DNA of 64,000 nt, taken from an uncultured Roseobacter sp. GTDB taxonomy: Bacteria > Pseudomonadota > Alphaproteobacteria > Rhodobacterales > Rhodobacteraceae. The stretch lies in contig CANMWT010000002.1 in assembly GCA_947501635.1 (NCBI GenBank), positions 411,092-475,091 on the forward strand, written 5' to 3'. The notes under the pieces were generated by a model. The model saw only the letters and a list, made by a program, of their open reading frames with translations. It was not told the DNA's origin and did no database searches. A program made the position numbers and the translations under genes. Of this stretch, positions 1-9,202 are shown in pieces (position 1 is the stretch's first letter; the number at the start of each line of letters is the position of its first letter).

Positions 1-49
1 TTTTGCCTTCTTGCGCCAGCGCGGCGAATTTATCATCGATACGTGTCAT
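1..49 (-). CDS. trpA: Tryptophan synthase alpha chain, N-terminal fragment (partial at window edge)
   Basis: Only the first 16 codons lie in the window. The minus-strand reading starts MTRIDDKFAALAQEGK, which matches the conserved start of alphaproteobacterial TrpA (MTRID.KFA.L...GK). TrpA cleaves indole-3-glycerol phosphate to indole and glyceraldehyde 3-phosphate in the last step of tryptophan synthesis. An AGGTG Shine-Dalgarno-like sequence lies about six bases before the ATG. The identification rests on a very short stretch plus the familiar position next to ychF in this family, so it is likely but not certain. Confidence 0.75.
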   Translation of the reverse strand, partial: MTRIDDKFAALAQEGK

Positions 50-194
50 CCGGTGCACCTCTTGGGAAATCTGAACTCACATGCCTAAAATACAGGGGGA
101 AATCAATGCACCAATCGCACTGTCACCGGTTCAATTGCCGTAGGGGGTATTTTTTCGCACTATTCCCCTCAAATTCCGTTCGGCATCGCCCCAT

Positions 195-398
195 ATGGGT
201 TTCATGAACTACGTACTTGCCATACTGCTGCCACCGCTTTCGATCTTGCTGACGGGGCGTCCGATCCTATCGATCGTTGTGTTTCTGTTCTGGGTGCCCG
301 CGTTGATTTTTTCGGGTGGGTTGACGCATCCGATGTTCGTTTTGCTCGCTTGGGCGATTATCTTTCACGCACGTGAAGACAGACGAGAGCGGTTCTGA
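195..398 (+). CDS. Small two-helix membrane protein, YqaE/Pmp3-like
   Basis: The product is 67 residues, or 64 if translation starts at the ATG at 204. It has two hydrophobic segments, roughly residues 6-20 and 24-58, with an [12 protein letters not shown] turn between them and a charged tail [10 protein letters not shown]. The IxLPPL pattern and the size resemble the YqaE/Pmp3 (UPF0057) family of stress-related inner-membrane proteolipids. It stands alone between divergent trpA and ychF, and no good ribosome binding site is visible before the first ATG. Family membership is inferred from pattern only; the function is unknown. Confidence 0.6.
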   Translation: MGFMNYVLAILLPPLSILLTGRPILSIVVFLFWVPALIFSGGLTHPMFVLLAWAIIFHAREDRRERF

Positions 399-465
399 CC
401 AAAGGGACCTTGTGTTTTCGCACCAACACCCATAGGAGAAGCGCCAGCTAAAAAGGGGCGCTGTG

Positions 466-1563
466 ATGGGTTTCAAAATGGGCATCGTGGGTCTGCCAAA
501 TGTTGGCAAGTCCACACTTTTCAATGCGCTGACGCGCACGGCCGCCGCACAGGCGGCAAATTTTCCCTTTTGTACGATCGAGCCGAACGTGGGCGAAGTC
601 GCTGTACCCGATGCGCGGCTGGACACACTGGCAGGCATCGCCAAGTCCAAGCAGGTGATCCCGACACGCATGACTTTTGTGGATATTGCAGGGTTGGTTA
701 AAGGAGCGTCGCAGGGCGAGGGGCTTGGCAACCAGTTTCTGGCCAACATCCGTGAAGTTGACGCCATTGCGCATGTATTGCGCTGTTTTGAGGATGGCGA
801 TGTCACCCATGTCGAGGGTCGGGTGGATCCCGTGGCCGATGCCGAAACAATCGAAACTGAACTGATGCTGGCAGATCTTGAAAGCATCGAAAAACGTCTG
901 CAGAACATCGTGCGCAAGGTACGCGGCGGCGACAAGGAAGCCGTGCAGCAGCAACGCCTGATGGAAGCGGCCAAGGCCGTGCTGGAAGACGGCAAGCCTG
1001 CACGTGTCGTCGACGTAGACGGCGAAGATGCCAAGGCCTGGAAGATGCTGCAGCTGCTGACCACAAAGCCCGTGCTTTACGTGTGCAACGTGGGCGAGGC
1101 CGAAGCGGCGGACGGCAACGAGCATTCTGCCAAAGTTGCCGAGATGGCCGCCGCACAGGGCAATGCACATGTCATTATCTCTGCGCAGATCGAAGAAGAA
1201 ATCAGCCAGCTGGAAGACGACGAAGCGGCAATGTTTCTAGAGGAGATGGGCTTGTCCGAGGCCGGACTAGACCGCCTTATCCGAGCGGGATACGAGCTTT
1301 TGCATCTGGAGACTTACTTTACCGTGGGTCCCAAGGAGGCGCGCGCCTGGACGATCAAGACGGGTACGACCGCGCCGAAAGCGGCTGGTGTGATTCACGG
1401 CGATTTCGAAAAAGGGTTCATCCGCGCCGAAACGATCGCCTATGATGATTTCGTCGGTCTGGGGGGCGAACAGCCCGCGAAGGAAGCGGGTAAGATGCGC
1501 GCGGAGGGTAAAAGCTACGTCGTCAAGGACGGCGACGTTCTTCACTTTCTCTTCAACACCTAA
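466..1563 (+). CDS. ychF: Redox-regulated ATPase YchF (Obg-like family)
   Basis: This is a 365-residue P-loop NTPase of the YchF/OLA1 family, which binds ribosomes and prefers ATP to GTP. The P-loop GLPNVGKST is at residues 9-17, the switch I region FPFCTIEPN at 33-41, and the G3 motif [10 protein letters not shown] from about 73. The usual NKxD specificity motif is replaced by NVGE, as expected for this ATP-preferring family. The C-terminal TGS domain is complete and ends [11 protein letters not shown]. The ATG at 466 was chosen over the GTG one codon earlier because YchF proteins begin [16 protein letters not shown]. The gene's end overlaps the convergent gene by four bases. Confidence 0.97.
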   Translation: MGFKMGIVGLPNVGKSTLFNALTRTAAAQAANFPFCTIEPNVGEVAVPDARLDTLAGIAKSKQVIPTRMTFVDIAGLVKGASQGEGLGNQFLANIREVDAIAHVLRCFEDGDVTHVEGRVDPVADAETIETELMLADLESIEKRLQNIVRKVRGGDKEAVQQQRLMEAAKAVLEDGKPARVVDVDGEDAKAWKMLQLLTTKPVLYVCNVGEAEAADGNEHSAKVAEMAAAQGNAHVIISAQIEEEISQLEDDEAAMFLEEMGLSEAGLDRLIRAGYELLHLETYFTVGPKEARAWTIKTGTTAPKAAGVIHGDFEKGFIRAETIAYDDFVGLGGEQPAKEAGKMRAEGKSYVVKDGDVLHFLFNT

Positions 1564-1961
1564 TCGTCGCTCATCACGCGGTCGGCTTTTTTGCGCACCA
1601 AAACCGAACGCAGATCGTGCATGGCCAAAAGCAACGCGTCTGTGACGTCTTCCAACTCGCTGTCCGTCGCCTTGGATTGCGCCCATTGCGTAGTCAGGTT
1701 CAGGTGGTCGATGGCGCGGTGTATGTCGTCCAGTGCACGGGAAGCCAAAAGGCCGCGCCGCTGATCCATCCAGGCCTCTATTTCAGCCCTGTCTTCGTCT
1801 GACAGCTCCCGACCGCCCTGCGGCTTGATCTCGCCGTTACGGATGTTGACCACCGCGATCTGGTCCATGTCGATGCGTCGCTGGCGGTTCATTGTATCGA
1901 CACGAAACACGGCCGCGCCATTTTCGCGTACTCTGAAGTAATATTCGGGAAGTTCCGTCAT
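1560..1961 (-). CDS. Conserved hypothetical protein, 133 aa
   Basis: The 133-residue protein is soluble and charged, with no signal peptide. Its first half (MTELPEYYFRVRENGAAVFRVDTMNRQRRIDMDQIAVVNIRNGEIKP) looks like a small beta-rich domain. The second half is helical and acidic, with a long amphipathic segment around residues 60-120. It lies immediately downstream of the aminotransferase gene on the same strand, ten bases from its end, so the two are probably co-transcribed. It converges on ychF with overlapping stop codons. I recall similar proteins in related roseobacters, but no function can be assigned. Confidence 0.8.
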   Translation of the reverse strand: MTELPEYYFRVRENGAAVFRVDTMNRQRRIDMDQIAVVNIRNGEIKPQGGRELSDEDRAEIEAWMDQRRGLLASRALDDIHRAIDHLNLTTQWAQSKATDSELEDVTDALLLAMHDLRSVLVRKKADRVMSDD

Positions 1962-1970
1962 AGGTCTCCG

Positions 1971-3203
<1,233 letters not shown>

Positions 3204-3258
3204 TCATAGGGGCGCGCGAGCGTCCAATCAAGCGTGATAGCGCCAAGGAGAGTGCAAG

Positions 3259-3666
3259 ATGGATGATATCAAAGACTGGTACGGGCCAGAAACAGCAACC
3301 TTCGGCGACCGTCTGGCCGCAGCGCGCGAAATGTCGGATATGACCCAAGCCGAACTGGCCCGTCGTCTTGGTGTGCGGGTGGCCACCTTGCGCTCATGGG
3401 AAGACGATCTGAGTGAGCCGCGAGCCAACCGTCTTTCGATGATGGCGGGGCTGTTGAACGTTTCGATGATGTGGTTGATAAACGGTCAGGGCGAAGGGCT
3501 GGACGCGCCGCTTGAAGAGGCGGCACTTCCATCTTCGGCGTCGGAAGTTCTGAACGAGTTGCGCGAATTGCGAACTGACCTGTTGGCCCGCGTGGAACAG
3601 ATGGGCCGTCTGGAAAAGAAACTGCGCATGGCACTGAAGGAAGAGGCAGATGGCGGAACTGCATGA
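3259..3666 (+). CDS. XRE-family helix-turn-helix transcriptional regulator
   Basis: This 135-residue protein has an HTH_3-type DNA-binding domain at about residues 15-75 (FGDRLAAAREMSDMTQAELARRLGVRVATLRSWEDDLSEPRANRL). The C-terminal part (residues 95-130) is a predicted coiled coil rich in Leu, Glu and Arg, likely for dimerisation. A good ribosome binding site (AAGGAGA) precedes the ATG. The gene overlaps sdhE by 17 bases, so they form an operon; this pairing is common in Rhodobacteraceae. The target genes are unknown. Control of its own operon or of the divergent aminotransferase gene is possible but only an inference. Confidence 0.9.
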   Translation: MDDIKDWYGPETATFGDRLAAAREMSDMTQAELARRLGVRVATLRSWEDDLSEPRANRLSMMAGLLNVSMMWLINGQGEGLDAPLEEAALPSSASEVLNELRELRTDLLARVEQMGRLEKKLRMALKEEADGGTA

Positions 3667-3922
3667 GCACCGGATCAAACGCCTGAAAATGCGTTCTATG
3701 CGCCGTGGGATCAAGGAAATGGACTTGATCCTGCAGCGATTTGCCGAACGGCATCTGGACGGTATGCAAGACGCGGGGTTAACGCTGTATGATGAGATGC
3801 TCAGCGAGAATGACCATGACCTTTATCAATGGGTTACGGGTCAAGTTGAAGTGCCGGATCACTATGCCGGCCTGATCGAAAGCATCATTGCCGACCTGCC
3901 CGAAACGAGCAGTACGACCTGA
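3650..3922 (+). CDS. sdhE: FAD assembly factor SdhE (DUF339)
   Basis: This 90-residue protein belongs to the SdhE/Sdh5 family, which promotes covalent attachment of FAD to the SdhA subunit of succinate dehydrogenase. The hallmark RGIKEMDLIL (residues 19-28), a form of the RGxxE motif, is present, as is the conserved LYDEMLSENDHDLYQWVTGQ region. Length fits the family. The start lies inside the end of the XRE gene and has a strong AAGGAAGAGG site before it. A short GC stem followed by a T run overlaps its stop codon. Confidence 0.95.
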   Translation: MAELHEHRIKRLKMRSMRRGIKEMDLILQRFAERHLDGMQDAGLTLYDEMLSENDHDLYQWVTGQVEVPDHYAGLIESIIADLPETSSTT

Positions 3923-3938
3923 CTGCGGCAGGTTTTTT
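3917..3938 (+). terminator. Possible weak Rho-independent terminator after sdhE
   Basis: A five-base-pair stem (ACCTG/CAGGT, loop ACTGCGG) overlaps the sdhE stop codon and runs directly into six T residues. The stem is short, so termination may be partial. Confidence 0.45.
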
Positions 3939-4007
3939 CAGCTTTTAACGAAATATTGGGCTTTCGTCCGCATGTTCCGTCGCAGTGAAAAACGTCGGAG
4001 CGTGTTT

Positions 4008-4520
4008 ATGAGTATTCTGGACCCCATCAAATCGGAAGGCATGCCTTCCACGCACAGCCAGGGATTCATGGTTGGTTATCTTGAGGCGCTGTCGCTGGTC
4101 GAGCGTTTGCACCGTCTCTTGCTCGACGTCATCAAGGATGAGTTTGAGCGTGTCGGTGTGTTGGAAATCAATGCGGTTCAGGCGCTGCTTTTGTTCAACA
4201 TCGGTGACAACGAGGTCACCGCCGGCGAATTGAAAAGCCGTGGCTACTATCAGGGCAGCAATGTCAGCTACAACCTTAAGAAGCTGGTAGAGATGGGCTA
4301 TATGCACCACCAACGTTGCGAGATTGATCGCCGATCAGTGCGGGTAAAGCTCACTGACAGGGGCTGTAAGATTCGCGACGTTGTATCTGATCTTTTCTCA
4401 CGTCATGCGGATGGGCTGCAGCAGAAAGGCGTTCTGGGGCCGGAGGGTATTGACGACATCACGCGGTCGCTCAAACGGATGGAGCGGTACTGGACAGATC
4501 AGATCCGTTATATTTACTGA
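4008..4520 (+). CDS. MarR-like winged-helix regulator, LdtR type
   Basis: This 170-residue protein has a MarR-type winged helix at about residues 45-130, including NAVQALLLFNIGDNEVTAGELKSRGYYQGSNVSYNLKKLVEMGYMHHQRCEIDRRSVRVKLTDRG. The arrangement matches LdtR, the alphaproteobacterial regulator described in Liberibacter and Sinorhizobium that controls an L,D-transpeptidase and osmotic or cell-wall stress genes. The ATG at 4008 was preferred over longer in-frame starts because it has GGAG upstream and MSILDPIKSE looks like a native start. The gene is alone on the plus strand and its 3' end overlaps the convergent DUF1194 gene by seven bases. Confidence 0.85.
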   Translation: MSILDPIKSEGMPSTHSQGFMVGYLEALSLVERLHRLLLDVIKDEFERVGVLEINAVQALLLFNIGDNEVTAGELKSRGYYQGSNVSYNLKKLVEMGYMHHQRCEIDRRSVRVKLTDRGCKIRDVVSDLFSRHADGLQQKGVLGPEGIDDITRSLKRMERYWTDQIRYIY

Positions 4521-5230
4521 AGGCGGCCGATCACCAGACCTTCCAACTCTCGTTTTAGCTTGCGCGTCATGGCATCTGCGTAATCCTCAAACCCGAGGGA
4601 TGTCTGAACAAAAGCATCGTCGCCGATAATGACTTCGGCCCGAAAGTAAGAAGAAAGTTCACCGATTTCGACCTGGCGCGCATCGCCGGATGCAGGGGCA
4701 TCTGATCCGATGACGAGCGCGTTGATCGTCACACCCTGCGTATTGATCGCGTCTTTAACGTCGCGCGGACGCGGACCAAGGTTTGATTTGCCGTCACCGG
4801 AAATGTCCAAAGTGTGCTTCCAGCAGGCACTCTGAAGCGCTAACTGCGCCGCACCGAACTGCATTGCACGGCCCAATGCCGTGCCGGGGGCCGCGCCGCG
4901 CCGCTCCGTTTGTGCGAGGGCCACGCTCACTTCGGTCAGCGTCTGACGATTGGCAATAGACGTCCATGGCACCAGAATATGCTGGTCGTCCGGACCGCTC
5001 CATTCGAAAACCAGTACCGATACAGGGGCATTGGGCATTGCCATCAGTGTGTTGACAATGTCGGGGTGGTTCAGCGCGGTTACCAGGCCATCGAGTTGCA
5101 GGCGGTACTCGCGCAAGTCGACAGACCCCGATACGTCAAGACCCAAAGCCAAAGCCTGTCGACAACCCGCGTCTGAGACCGTGGCAAACAGGCTGAGAAA
5201 AGCCGCAGAGAGTACGCGGGCTGCACGCAT
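4514..5230 (-). CDS. DUF1194 domain protein with von Willebrand A-like fold, copy B
   Basis: This 238-residue exported protein has a signal peptide at about residues 1-21 (MRAARVLSAAFLSLFATVSDAG). A VWA-like DUF1194 domain follows, with a MIDAS-type start LALGLDVSGSVDLREY and a second metal-ligand region LDISGDGKSN near residue 145. Its length is the same as the upstream neighbour's, and both end in a similar helix (FEDYADAMTRKLKRELEGLVIGRLQ against FEDYERAMRRKLERELTPPVMGLL), so the two are tandem paralogues. Its ATG overlaps the upstream stop codon in TAATG, which suggests coupled translation. The function is unknown; a periplasmic metal-dependent adhesion or scaffold role is a guess from the fold. 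Confidence 0.88.
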   Translation of the reverse strand: MRAARVLSAAFLSLFATVSDAGCRQALALGLDVSGSVDLREYRLQLDGLVTALNHPDIVNTLMAMPNAPVSVLVFEWSGPDDQHILVPWTSIANRQTLTEVSVALAQTERRGAAPGTALGRAMQFGAAQLALQSACWKHTLDISGDGKSNLGPRPRDVKDAINTQGVTINALVIGSDAPASGDARQVEIGELSSYFRAEVIIGDDAFVQTSLGFEDYADAMTRKLKRELEGLVIGRLQ

Positions 5231-5946
5231 TACAACCCTTTCGGGTCAGTGCCCGCGCGCAGCAAACCCATCACGGGCGGCGTCAGCTCCCGCTCCAGTT
5301 TGCGCCGCATTGCCCGTTCATAGTCTTCAAAGCCGTTGGCAATTTCGACAAACGCGCCCGGACCCCGAATAACCTGCCCCTTGTAAAAGGCAATCAGGCC
5401 GGTTTCTGCCTCATAGTCTGCCCCGTTCACGACCAGACCATTTACCGTCACCCCATCAAAGGGGAACTCCGCATAGGCCTGTGCGGGGCTGAAGCCTTCG
5501 TTGTTCTGGCCGTCACCGGCCAGATCCAGCGTTTTGGCCAGACAGGCGGGCCCGCGTTCCAGCATGCCGGCGCCATAGCCCAAAGCATAGCCCATGGCCG
5601 TGGGGAAATCGTTGTGGCTGCGCTTGCTTGCGGCAAGCGCCTCTGCGGCCCCGACGAGTTTGGCGCGGCTGTCGATCACCGTCCAGTCCAGCAAAACTTC
5701 CTGATTGTACCGCCCCGACCACTCGTAAACGGCCAGTGCGACAGGCAGATCCGACGCAAAAAACGCAGCTTCCACCTCGGGTGAAATCAGTGCAGCGACA
5801 ATTCCGTTGCGCTGCAGCGCGTCCTCTGCCGCATCGACGGAGCTTGAAACATCCATTGCAAGCAAAAGTGCCAGTCGGCACTCTGCCGCATCCACCGCCG
5901 CACCGCCAACCGCAAGCGCTATGAAAAGAGCGCCCGTCTTTACCAA
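5230..5946 (-). CDS. DUF1194 domain protein with von Willebrand A-like fold, copy A
   Basis: This exported VWA-like protein has the motif LALLLAMDVSSSVDAAEDALQR after a signal peptide and LDLAGDGQNNEGFSP as the second metal-site region. No ATG or GTG gives a sensible signal peptide. The TTG at 5946, which overlaps the end of gloA, gives (M)VKTGALFIALAVGGAAVDA-AE and a 238-residue protein, exactly the length of its paralogue downstream. An open frame extends further back inside gloA but codes for low-complexity sequence and was not used. The gene sits between gloA and the second DUF1194 gene, overlapping both. Confidence 0.82.
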   Translation of the reverse strand: MVKTGALFIALAVGGAAVDAAECRLALLLAMDVSSSVDAAEDALQRNGIVAALISPEVEAAFFASDLPVALAVYEWSGRYNQEVLLDWTVIDSRAKLVGAAEALAASKRSHNDFPTAMGYALGYGAGMLERGPACLAKTLDLAGDGQNNEGFSPAQAYAEFPFDGVTVNGLVVNGADYEAETGLIAFYKGQVIRGPGAFVEIANGFEDYERAMRRKLERELTPPVMGLLRAGTDPKGL

Positions 5947-6368
5947 TGCCCGGTGTTCTCCATGCTGGCCCAAGGCTCCGCCGGTGGCAGGTCTTCCCCT
6001 TCCTGCAACAATTCTATGGAAATGTTGTCGGGCGACCGCACAAAGGCCATATGACCATCGCGCGGCGGGCGGTTGATGGTGACCCCGTTGTCCATCAGAT
6101 GCTGGCACACTTCGTAAATGTTAGAGACACGATAGGCGAGATGCCCGAAGTGCCTGCTGTCGCTTGGCAACCCGTCGTCACCATCCCAGTTGTAAGTTAA
6201 TTCGATCGGGCATTCTTCCTGACCCGGAGGGGCCATGAAAAGAAGGGTAAAGCGACCACCCTCACTGTCCCAGCGACGCGTCTCTTTGAGGCCCAGCAAT
6301 TCGTAGAACGCAATTGATTTTTCAAGGTCTTTCACCCGGACCATTGTGTGCAGATACTTCAATGCCAT
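5940..6368 (-). CDS. gloA: Lactoylglutathione lyase (glyoxalase I)
   Basis: This 142-residue vicinal-oxygen-chelate protein converts the methylglyoxal-glutathione hemithioacetal to S-lactoylglutathione. It shows the family start ALKYLHTMVRVKDLEKSIAFYELLGLKETRR (His near residue 7 is a metal ligand), the IELTYNWDGD region with the first glutamate, GHLAYRVSNIYEVCQHL with the second histidine, and SIELLQEGEDL with the final glutamate. The length is typical of bacterial GloA. It heads an overlapping set with the two DUF1194 genes, an association that is positional only; no functional link is evident. Confidence 0.95.
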   Translation of the reverse strand: MALKYLHTMVRVKDLEKSIAFYELLGLKETRRWDSEGGRFTLLFMAPPGQEECPIELTYNWDGDDGLPSDSRHFGHLAYRVSNIYEVCQHLMDNGVTINRPPRDGHMAFVRSPDNISIELLQEGEDLPPAEPWASMENTGHW

Positions 6369-6552
6369 CTGGCTCTCCCATTGTTTGTTCGTTGGCTCAA
6401 ACCTAGCACGCTTGGCGCGGCGTACCAGAGCGATTGCAGCAGGGTTCCATCGGCAGTCGGATTTTTCCGGATTTTACACTATATAGCTGTTCCGCCTTTC
6501 GCCATGCCCAGATATAGTGCCATACGACTCACGCCTTTGGAAAGGAACGCTC

Positions 6553-7467
6553 ATGCCCCTCAGCCCCGAACAAGCTGCTGAAATCAAAGAGCTTCGCGAC
6601 AGTCCGCAAGCGACTTTGCGGGCCGTTTCGCCTGGAATGGAGCAGCACCTTTATGAGGCAAGAGAGGTGCTGGATCACGGATTTGTGCGCGTGATCGACT
6701 ATATGGGCGATGACGCAGCGATCTGTCAGGCGGCGCGCGTCTCCTATGGCAAGGGCACAAAATCAGTACAGAATGACGAGGGACTCATCCGCTATCTCAT
6801 GCGGCATTGGCATTCCACACCGTTCGAAATGTGTGAAATCAAATTGCATGTCAAACTGCCTGTCTTCGTCGCGCGTCAGTGGATCAGGCACCGGACCGCG
6901 AATGTAAACGAGTATTCGGCGCGTTACTCTATTCTTGACCGGGAATTCTATATCCCCGCGCCTGAACACATCAACGCGCAAAGCGTGGTCAACAATCAAG
7001 GGCGCGGAGGCGTTCTGGAAGGCCAGGAAGCGGCACGCGTGCTGGAGATTCTCAAAGCCGACAGCAACCGCTGCTATGACAACTACGAGGCAATGATAAG
7101 CCAGGACGGTCAGGATGGTCTGGCCAGAGAACTCGCCCGTATGAACCTGCCCGCCAACGTCTACACCCAATGGTACTGGAAGGTCGACCTGCACAACCTT
7201 TTCCATTTTCTGAGGTTGCGCGCCGACAGTCACGCGCAATATGAAATCAGGGTCTATGCTGACGCGATTTGCGAAATGGTGGCCGATTGGGTGCCGGCGG
7301 CCTATCGCGCTTTCGAAGACTACCGTCTTGGCGGTGCGACACTATCCGGCAAAGCGATGGAGTGCATCAAACGCATGATCGCGGGGGACGAGGTGACCCA
7401 GGAAACATCCGGCATGAGCAAGGGTGAATGGCGGGAGTTTCAAGGGCTGTTAAACGCCCCGTCGTAA
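6553..7467 (+). CDS. thyX: Flavin-dependent thymidylate synthase
   Basis: This 304-residue ThyX uses FAD and methylene-tetrahydrofolate to methylate dUMP without a separate dihydrofolate reductase step. The signature RHR-x7-S is at residues 112-122 ([11 protein letters not shown]), followed by AR. The C-terminal [25 protein letters not shown] contains the conserved substrate-binding arginines. The start at 6553 was chosen because GGAAAGGAAC lies just upstream and [11 protein letters not shown] is the usual N-terminus; an in-frame ATG 12 codons earlier lacks such a site. It is a single-gene unit facing the pilin-like gene. Confidence 0.97.
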   Translation: MPLSPEQAAEIKELRDSPQATLRAVSPGMEQHLYEAREVLDHGFVRVIDYMGDDAAICQAARVSYGKGTKSVQNDEGLIRYLMRHWHSTPFEMCEIKLHVKLPVFVARQWIRHRTANVNEYSARYSILDREFYIPAPEHINAQSVVNNQGRGGVLEGQEAARVLEILKADSNRCYDNYEAMISQDGQDGLARELARMNLPANVYTQWYWKVDLHNLFHFLRLRADSHAQYEIRVYADAICEMVADWVPAAYRAFEDYRLGGATLSGKAMECIKRMIAGDEVTQETSGMSKGEWREFQGLLNAPS

Positions 7468-7486
7468 AGGCCGTCCAACCGATCGG

Positions 7487-7518
7487 AAAAGATGGTGCGG
7501 GCTGAGACAGCCCGCACC
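7487..7518 (-). terminator. Rho-independent terminator of the pilin-like gene
   Basis: A perfect 10-bp stem (GGTGCGGGCT/AGCCCGCACC, loop GAGAC) lies six bases past the stop of the minus-strand pilin-like gene. On that strand it is followed by ATCTTTTCC. It may also slow transcription coming from thyX. Confidence 0.7.
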
Positions 7519-7523
7519 CGTAT

Positions 7524-8225
7524 TCAGCATTTCTTGTTACCTTTGCCGTTGCCGTTGCCTGTGACAGTGCAACCTGATGTTCCAGTGTCGCCACCGGTAT
7601 TTGTGGCGGTATCACCGCCCGTGCTGGCCGTTCCGGTGTCGCCGGCGCCTGTATTCGTGGTATCGCCGGTGTCACCGGTAGATGTTGTGTCGTCGGCGCT
7701 GGTGGTTTCAGTTGTTCCGTCGGTACCGGCGTCCGATGGATCCGGGCCCGTGTTTTGCGTCGCGTTGTCATCTGTGCTTGTCGTGTCCGAAGCTGTTTCT
7801 GTGCCACCGGTGTTGGTGTCGTCGGCTTCTGTACCGGTCGTGTCGGTATCTGCAGTTTGCGTCTCCTCACCGGTGTTGGTTTGGTCGTTGTACCCTCCTG
7901 TGTCAGTGGTTTGAGTACCACCGCCATCAGTTGTACCGGTATCGGTCTCGCCCTCAGCTTCTTTTCCATAGACCGAAGGTGGGCCGCTGCCGTCAAATGT
8001 GTGGTTGGGGCCACCGCTGGTGAAAGTCGTGCCCGAGTTGTTGACCATCACATTTGCGCTGGTCCGCATTTCGGCCAGCATGAAAACGCCAAGCGTTGCC
8101 AGAAATGCCGCACCAACAACGAAATCAACAGTTGTGACACCGCTTTCATCCTGAATGAAATGCCGCGCGTTTCGCTTAGTTCCGTCGAAGCGGGGCAGAG
8201 AAATACCTTTGATAGCTCGCAACAT
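7524..8225 (-). CDS. Flp/TadE-pilin-like membrane protein with Thr/Asp/Gly-rich tail
   Basis: The 233-residue product has a basic leader followed by FIQDESGVTTVDFVVGAAFLATLGVFMLAEMRTSANVMV (residues about 23-62), which resembles the prepilin region of Flp/TadE-type pilins (a Glu-containing processing region followed by a hydrophobic helix). Residues about 90-215 are low complexity, built of Thr, Asp, Gly, Asn and Glu in DTGTTD/TTDTGG-like pieces. The end is SGCTVTGNGNGKGNKKC, with the only two cysteines 16 residues apart. ATG 8225 was chosen over a TTG two codons earlier because AGAGAA lies at a normal distance. No pilus genes are nearby. The function is unknown; a surface-exposed filament or linker is an inference. 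Confidence 0.75.
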   Translation of the reverse strand: MLRAIKGISLPRFDGTKRNARHFIQDESGVTTVDFVVGAAFLATLGVFMLAEMRTSANVMVNNSGTTFTSGGPNHTFDGSGPPSVYGKEAEGETDTGTTDGGGTQTTDTGGYNDQTNTGEETQTADTDTTGTEADDTNTGGTETASDTTSTDDNATQNTGPDPSDAGTDGTTETTSADDTTSTGDTGDTTNTGAGDTGTASTGGDTATNTGGDTGTSGCTVTGNGNGKGNKKC

Positions 8226-8477
8226 TGTCAAATTCTCTCATAAAGTTGTACCAATCACCCAGCCTGAACGTACATGCCGGGTGTGGTCGCAAAAGGGAGA
8301 AAGTAGGGAGACTTCACCGCGAAAGTTTGGCTTGAATCGGGCGCTCTCACTTTTCTGGAACCAGTCGTCAGAAATACACCCGATTGGTGCGCGATACTGG
8401 GTGGTTTCGTCGCAAAAACCGACGCTCAAGCACGCAGGTGCTTGTTCGACACTCTCAGGAAAACAGAAAAAATCCGG
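8226..8477. other. 252-bp gap between the pilin-like gene and cspA
   Basis: No convincing gene, RNA or repeat was seen. The left part must hold the promoter of the minus-strand pilin-like gene and the right part the 3' end of the cspA transcript. A plus-strand open frame crosses it without a plausible start or protein-like composition. Confidence 0.5.
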
Positions 8478-8684
8478 TCAGAGTAACTTCAGATCGCTCG
8501 CCATCTGACGACCGTCACGTCCTTCGGCCAATTCAAAACTGACCTTTTGGTCGTCAGCAAGTCCGGTCAGTCCGGATCGCTCAACGGCAGAGATATGCAC
8601 AAAAACGTCTGATCCACCGCCTTCGGGCGCAATAAACCCGTAGCCTTTGGTGGTGTTAAACCATTTCACGGTGCCTGTAGGCAT
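8478..8684 (-). CDS. cspA: Cold-shock domain protein, CspA family
   Basis: This 68-residue single cold-shock domain protein binds single-stranded RNA and DNA. It carries RNP1 (KGYGFI, residues 13-18) and RNP2 (VFVHIS, 27-32), with the standard TGTVKWFN start. The ATG at 8684 is supported by a perfect AGGAGG about eight bases upstream and by the family's normal length of 66-70 residues. The roughly 190-base stretch to the divergent ArsC-like gene leaves room for a structured 5' leader of the kind cold-shock genes often have, but I did not identify a specific fold. Confidence 0.95.
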   Translation of the reverse strand: MPTGTVKWFNTTKGYGFIAPEGGGSDVFVHISAVERSGLTGLADDQKVSFELAEGRDGRQMASDLKLL

Positions 8685-8873
8685 TTTTTCCGTGCCTCCT
8701 TCTAAAATTAGCTGCGATGCCTGACTGATGGCACCACAGTTATTCCGCATCGCTCCATTTCCAGTCTGAGCATTGCACAGGTTAAAGATTGTACTTCGCC
8801 CTGAAAAATCAAGCATAAGGCGATGCAAAGCGGTAAATTCTGGATTAGGACATTGGTGAAATGGGGAAAAACT

Positions 8874-9191
8874 ATGCAACTTTTCGGTCTGAAGACATGT
8901 GACACTTGCCGCAAGGCGTTAAAATCTCTGCCACAGGCGGAATTTGTGGATGCCCGCGCGCAAGGGGTGCCCGATACGCTTCTTTCTGCTGCGCTTGCGG
9001 CTTTCGGTGATGGGCTGGTAAATACGCGCTCTACAACCTGGCGGGGCCTGAGCGAGGCCGAGCGTGGGCAAGATGCTTTGTCGCTCTTAAAAGCGCACCC
9101 CACACTTATGAAAAGGCCCTTGATTGTTGAAGGTGACCAGATGTGGCTGGGCTGGACAAAACAGGTTCAGACCGAACTCGGCGCGATCTGA
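8874..9191 (+). CDS. ArsC/Spx-family thioredoxin-fold protein
   Basis: This 105-residue protein starts MQLFGLKTCDTCRKALKSLPQ, with a CxxC pair at residues 9 and 12. It has the ArsC/Spx layout, including the conserved RPLIVEGDQMWLGW near the C-terminus (the RP cis-proline segment). Family members include glutaredoxin-dependent arsenate reductases (one catalytic Cys) and Spx-like regulators (CxxC). A CxxC and no neighbouring ars genes argue against confident naming as an arsenate reductase. A TGGGGA site precedes the ATG. It is a single gene, convergent with doxX. Confidence 0.85.
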   Translation: MQLFGLKTCDTCRKALKSLPQAEFVDARAQGVPDTLLSAALAAFGDGLVNTRSTTWRGLSEAERGQDALSLLKAHPTLMKRPLIVEGDQMWLGWTKQVQTELGAI

Positions 9192-9202
9192 ACCTTCGCT
9201 TT

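Noticed and set aside
7524..7980. Low-complexity DNA considered as a minisatellite or CRISPR-like array
   Set aside because: No regular unit with spacers; the degenerate pattern follows Thr/Asp/Gly codons of the pilin-like tail.
8874..9191. Naming the ArsC-fold protein as arsenate reductase
   Set aside because: It has a CxxC pair as in Spx-type members and no ars genes nearby; fold membership does not show arsenate reduction.
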